From positions 1-7,840 of the forward strand of contig DRBZ01000015.1 in the NCBI GenBank assembly GCA_011043895.1: DNA of 7,840 nucleotides. Direction: 5' to 3'. Within the stretch, counting starts at the first letter, position 1. Each line of letters begins with the position of its first letter. Position numbers and translations under genes: made by a program. This document shows positions 6,528 to 7,840 of the stretch, in pieces. This stretch comes from Candidatus Cloacimonadota bacterium. GTDB taxonomy: Bacteria > Cloacimonadota > Cloacimonadia > JGIOTU-2. Under the pieces are notes generated by a model, which did not search any database, was not told the DNA's origin, and saw only the letters and a list, made by a program, of their open reading frames with translations.

Positions 6528-6626
6528 ATGATAAACTACAGATGTCTAAATACGAAGATGTTCATTTCTTTGATAGGGAAACATTCAAAATGGAAAAACA
6601 TTAACAAAAGGAGTAACGAAGCATGA
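6528..6626 (+). CDS. Possible 32-codon upstream ORF (leader peptide)
   Basis: An ATG at 6528 opens a 32-codon reading frame that starts MINYRCLNTK and is rich in Lys, Asn and Ile, with no recognisable domain. AGAGG (6516-6520) lies seven bases upstream as a plausible ribosome binding site. Its TGA (6624-6626) overlaps the ATG of the T9SS cargo gene as ATGA, the geometry of translational coupling. Against it, the cargo gene has its own strong Shine-Dalgarno within this ORF, and a short open frame in AT-rich leader DNA is unremarkable. Treat as a hypothesis. Confidence 0.2.
   Translation: MINYRCLNTKMFISLIGKHSKWKNINKRSNEA
6608..6613 (+). promoter_or_regulatory. Strong Shine-Dalgarno of the T9SS cargo gene
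   Basis: AAGGAG lies nine bases before the ATG at 6623, near-ideal spacing. It fixes the start codon and is the only canonical ribosome binding site in the window; the other genes have weak or no complementarity. This suggests efficient translation of the secreted protein. Confidence 0.8.
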
Positions 6627-7675
6627 AAAAATTACTCACAATTTTATTTATTAGCTTATTTGCTGCATCAGTAGTAAATGCAGACATCCTTGTAGTGGAC
6701 CACGATCTAAGCGAAGGTGGCTACACTGATTGCTGGCCATGGTATGAAACTGCGTTGATCGCCAATGGGTATACCTACACATACTATCAGGTTGGAACTG
6801 ATCTTATCACACCTGATCTTGCGACTATGCAACTGTATGATTGTATTATATGGTTCAGTGGTGAGTGCTGGGGTTACTATGGTGATGACTGCATGACTCC
6901 AGAATCCGAAGCAAAAGTTGCATCCTACCTTGATGGTGGTGGTTCCCTTTTCTTTGCTGGTCAGGACTACCTCTGGGCTTCTTATCCCAGTGCAGGTGCA
7001 TTAAATCCAGGTCAATTCCCTTATGATTATCTTGGTCTTGCTTCTGTAAGCCAGGATATGTGGTTCATCGAAGATCCTGATGTGCTTTCTGTTGACGGAG
7101 CTACCGGATCCTGTGTTGAAGGTTACAGTTTTACTGCATCTGATATCTTCACCACTGCAAAAGAAGGTCTCTATGTCGATCAAATCCTGACCTTTACCAC
7201 TGATGCCATAGGTCTGTTCCAGGTTACTGCCCCTGCTCCTGCAGGCATGTGTGCAACTCAGACAGACAATGGTGTGTTTAGATCTATCTTTTCATCTCTG
7301 GCCTGGGCTGCAATTGACGATCCTACAACCCAGAACGATATCTTTGGAGATATGATCGACTGGTTGCTTGGCGGTGGTGTTTCTGTCGATGAGCCATCAG
7401 TAATGGGATCATTTGTAAGTGCACCAAATCCTTTCATCAACTCAACTACCTTCTCATTTGCCCTAAAAGAAGCAGCTCATGTGAAAGTTGATGTATACAA
7501 TGTAAAGGGACAGCTTGTTCGAACACTTGCAGATCAGAATATGATGGCTACCAGTCATTCAATTACCTGGGACGGTAAAGATCTTCATGGTAACAATGTT
7601 CCCAGCGGTGTATATTTCACCAAGCTCTCAACTGATAATGTTGAAGAAGTACATAAAGTGATGGTGATAAGATAA
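6623..7675 (+). CDS. Secreted protein with GATase1-like domain and T9SS type A C-terminal sorting domain
   Basis: Predicted exported protein of 350 residues. The signal peptide is MKKLLTILFISLFAASVVNA, with likely cleavage after Ala20 (V-N-A). The body (21-250) looks like an alpha/beta, class I glutamine amidotransferase-like fold: ILVVDHDL, then YDCIIWFSGECWG (72-84), then SEAKVASYLDGGGSLFFAGQDYLW (95-118). At the nucleophile-elbow position the sequence is AGQD, so the catalytic Cys of true amidotransferases appears to be absent; a binding or structural role is likelier. The mature part has six cysteines (37, 74, 82, 90, 164, 210), possibly disulfide-paired. Residues 266-350 form a FlgD-Ig-like, type A sorting domain (APNPF, VDVYNVKGQLVRTL, WDGKDLHGNNVPSGVYF, final KVMVIR), which directs Por/T9SS export across the outer membrane. 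The gene is flanked by a strong Shine-Dalgarno and a terminator, so it is probably monocistronic. The substrate is unknown. Confidence 0.85.
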   Translation: MKKLLTILFISLFAASVVNADILVVDHDLSEGGYTDCWPWYETALIANGYTYTYYQVGTDLITPDLATMQLYDCIIWFSGECWGYYGDDCMTPESEAKVASYLDGGGSLFFAGQDYLWASYPSAGALNPGQFPYDYLGLASVSQDMWFIEDPDVLSVDGATGSCVEGYSFTASDIFTTAKEGLYVDQILTFTTDAIGLFQVTAPAPAGMCATQTDNGVFRSIFSSLAWAAIDDPTTQNDIFGDMIDWLLGGGVSVDEPSVMGSFVSAPNPFINSTTFSFALKEAAHVKVDVYNVKGQLVRTLADQNMMATSHSITWDGKDLHGNNVPSGVYFTKLSTDNVEEVHKVMVIR

Positions 7676-7692
7676 GCTGAGAAGTAAAATTT

Positions 7693-7724
7693 AAGCCCGA
7701 AGATTTATGCTTCGGGCTTTTTTT
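7693..7724 (+). terminator. Rho-independent terminator, possibly bidirectional
   Basis: AAGCCCGAAG (7693-7702) and CTTCGGGCTT (7710-7719) form a perfect 10-bp stem with a seven-base loop, and a run of seven T spans 7718-7724. It begins 17 bases after the stop codon of the T9SS cargo gene. On the minus strand the same stem is followed by AAATTTTA, a weaker U-rich tail, so it may also serve the convergent mutL, whose stop codon overlaps the T-run. Confidence 0.93.
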
Positions 7725-7840
7725 AAATGCGCTTAAACCGTTTTTTTAATTCTTCAAATGTTATTTCTATAATTGTCGGGCGTCCATGTGGACAGAAGAA
7801 GGGATTTTTACACGCAAATAACCTGTTGATCAATTCGAGC
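7723..7840 (-). CDS. mutL: DNA mismatch repair protein MutL, C-terminal fragment (cut by window edge)
   Basis: The last 38 codons of a minus-strand gene running off the right edge; the stop codon is at 7723-7725. The translation includes LINRLFACKNPFFCPHGRP, then TIIEITFEELKKRFKRI. CPHGRP is the conserved metal-binding motif near the C-terminus of MutL proteins with latent endonuclease activity, and the flanking pattern (NPFFCPHGRPTII, EELKKRFKR) agrees with bacterial MutL tails such as that of Bacillus subtilis. MutL couples MutS mismatch recognition to strand incision and, in such species lacking MutH, nicks DNA itself; this motif predicts that type. The gene is convergent with the T9SS cargo gene, and its stop overlaps the terminator T-run. 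Nothing can be said of the ATPase domain outside the window. Confidence 0.93.
   Translation of the reverse strand, partial: LELINRLFACKNPFFCPHGRPTIIEITFEELKKRFKRI

Noticed and set aside
6520..6550. Small inverted repeats GTTTA...TAAAC and TTTAGA...TCTAAA in the T9SS gene leader
   Set aside because: Arms are only five or six bases in very AT-rich DNA, readily expected by chance.

Overview
The window looks like chromosomal DNA from an AT-rich, Gram-negative bacterium of the FCB superphylum (Bacteroidetes, Chlorobi, Fibrobacteres, Cloacimonadota and relatives). Three things point there: a secreted protein with a type IX secretion (T9SS) type A C-terminal sorting domain at 6623-7675, a lipoprotein with a classical lipobox at 3217-4527, and a general lack of Shine-Dalgarno sites. 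The wording of the sorting domain resembles Cloacimonadota proteins, but that is recalled similarity and not a search result.

Layout. Positions 1-173 hold a pyrimidine-rich non-coding stretch with a degenerate 21-22 bp tandem repeat that ends in a perfect 11-bp-arm palindrome. A tightly packed plus-strand operon follows: miaA (tRNA dimethylallyltransferase), a signal-less parvulin-type peptidyl-prolyl isomerase overlapping miaA by 26 bp, and deoB (phosphopentomutase) joined by a 4-bp ATGA overlap. A 67-bp gap contains a good sigma70-like promoter whose predicted start falls on the ATG of the next gene, so that transcript may be leaderless. That gene encodes a four-domain lipoprotein: NTF2-like, PEGA, Ig-like, then DUF2135/YfaP-like. 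It converges on minus-strand lepA (elongation factor 4), with a CACAGAG-type repeat between them. Upstream of lepA is a divergent, AT-rich intergenic region with candidate promoters and a possible 32-codon upstream ORF. It leads into the T9SS cargo gene, the only one here with a canonical Shine-Dalgarno. A strong hairpin terminator ends that gene and overlaps the stop codon of a convergent, truncated gene: the last 38 codons of mutL, recognised by its CPHGRP motif.

Most of the window is housekeeping: tRNA modification, protein folding, pentose phosphate/nucleoside salvage, translation and mismatch repair. The less ordinary parts are the two envelope or secreted proteins, the repeat cluster upstream of miaA, and the small regulatory features around the lipoprotein and T9SS genes. 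I see no CRISPR array, transposase, phage gene, toxin-antitoxin pair, tRNA or rRNA.
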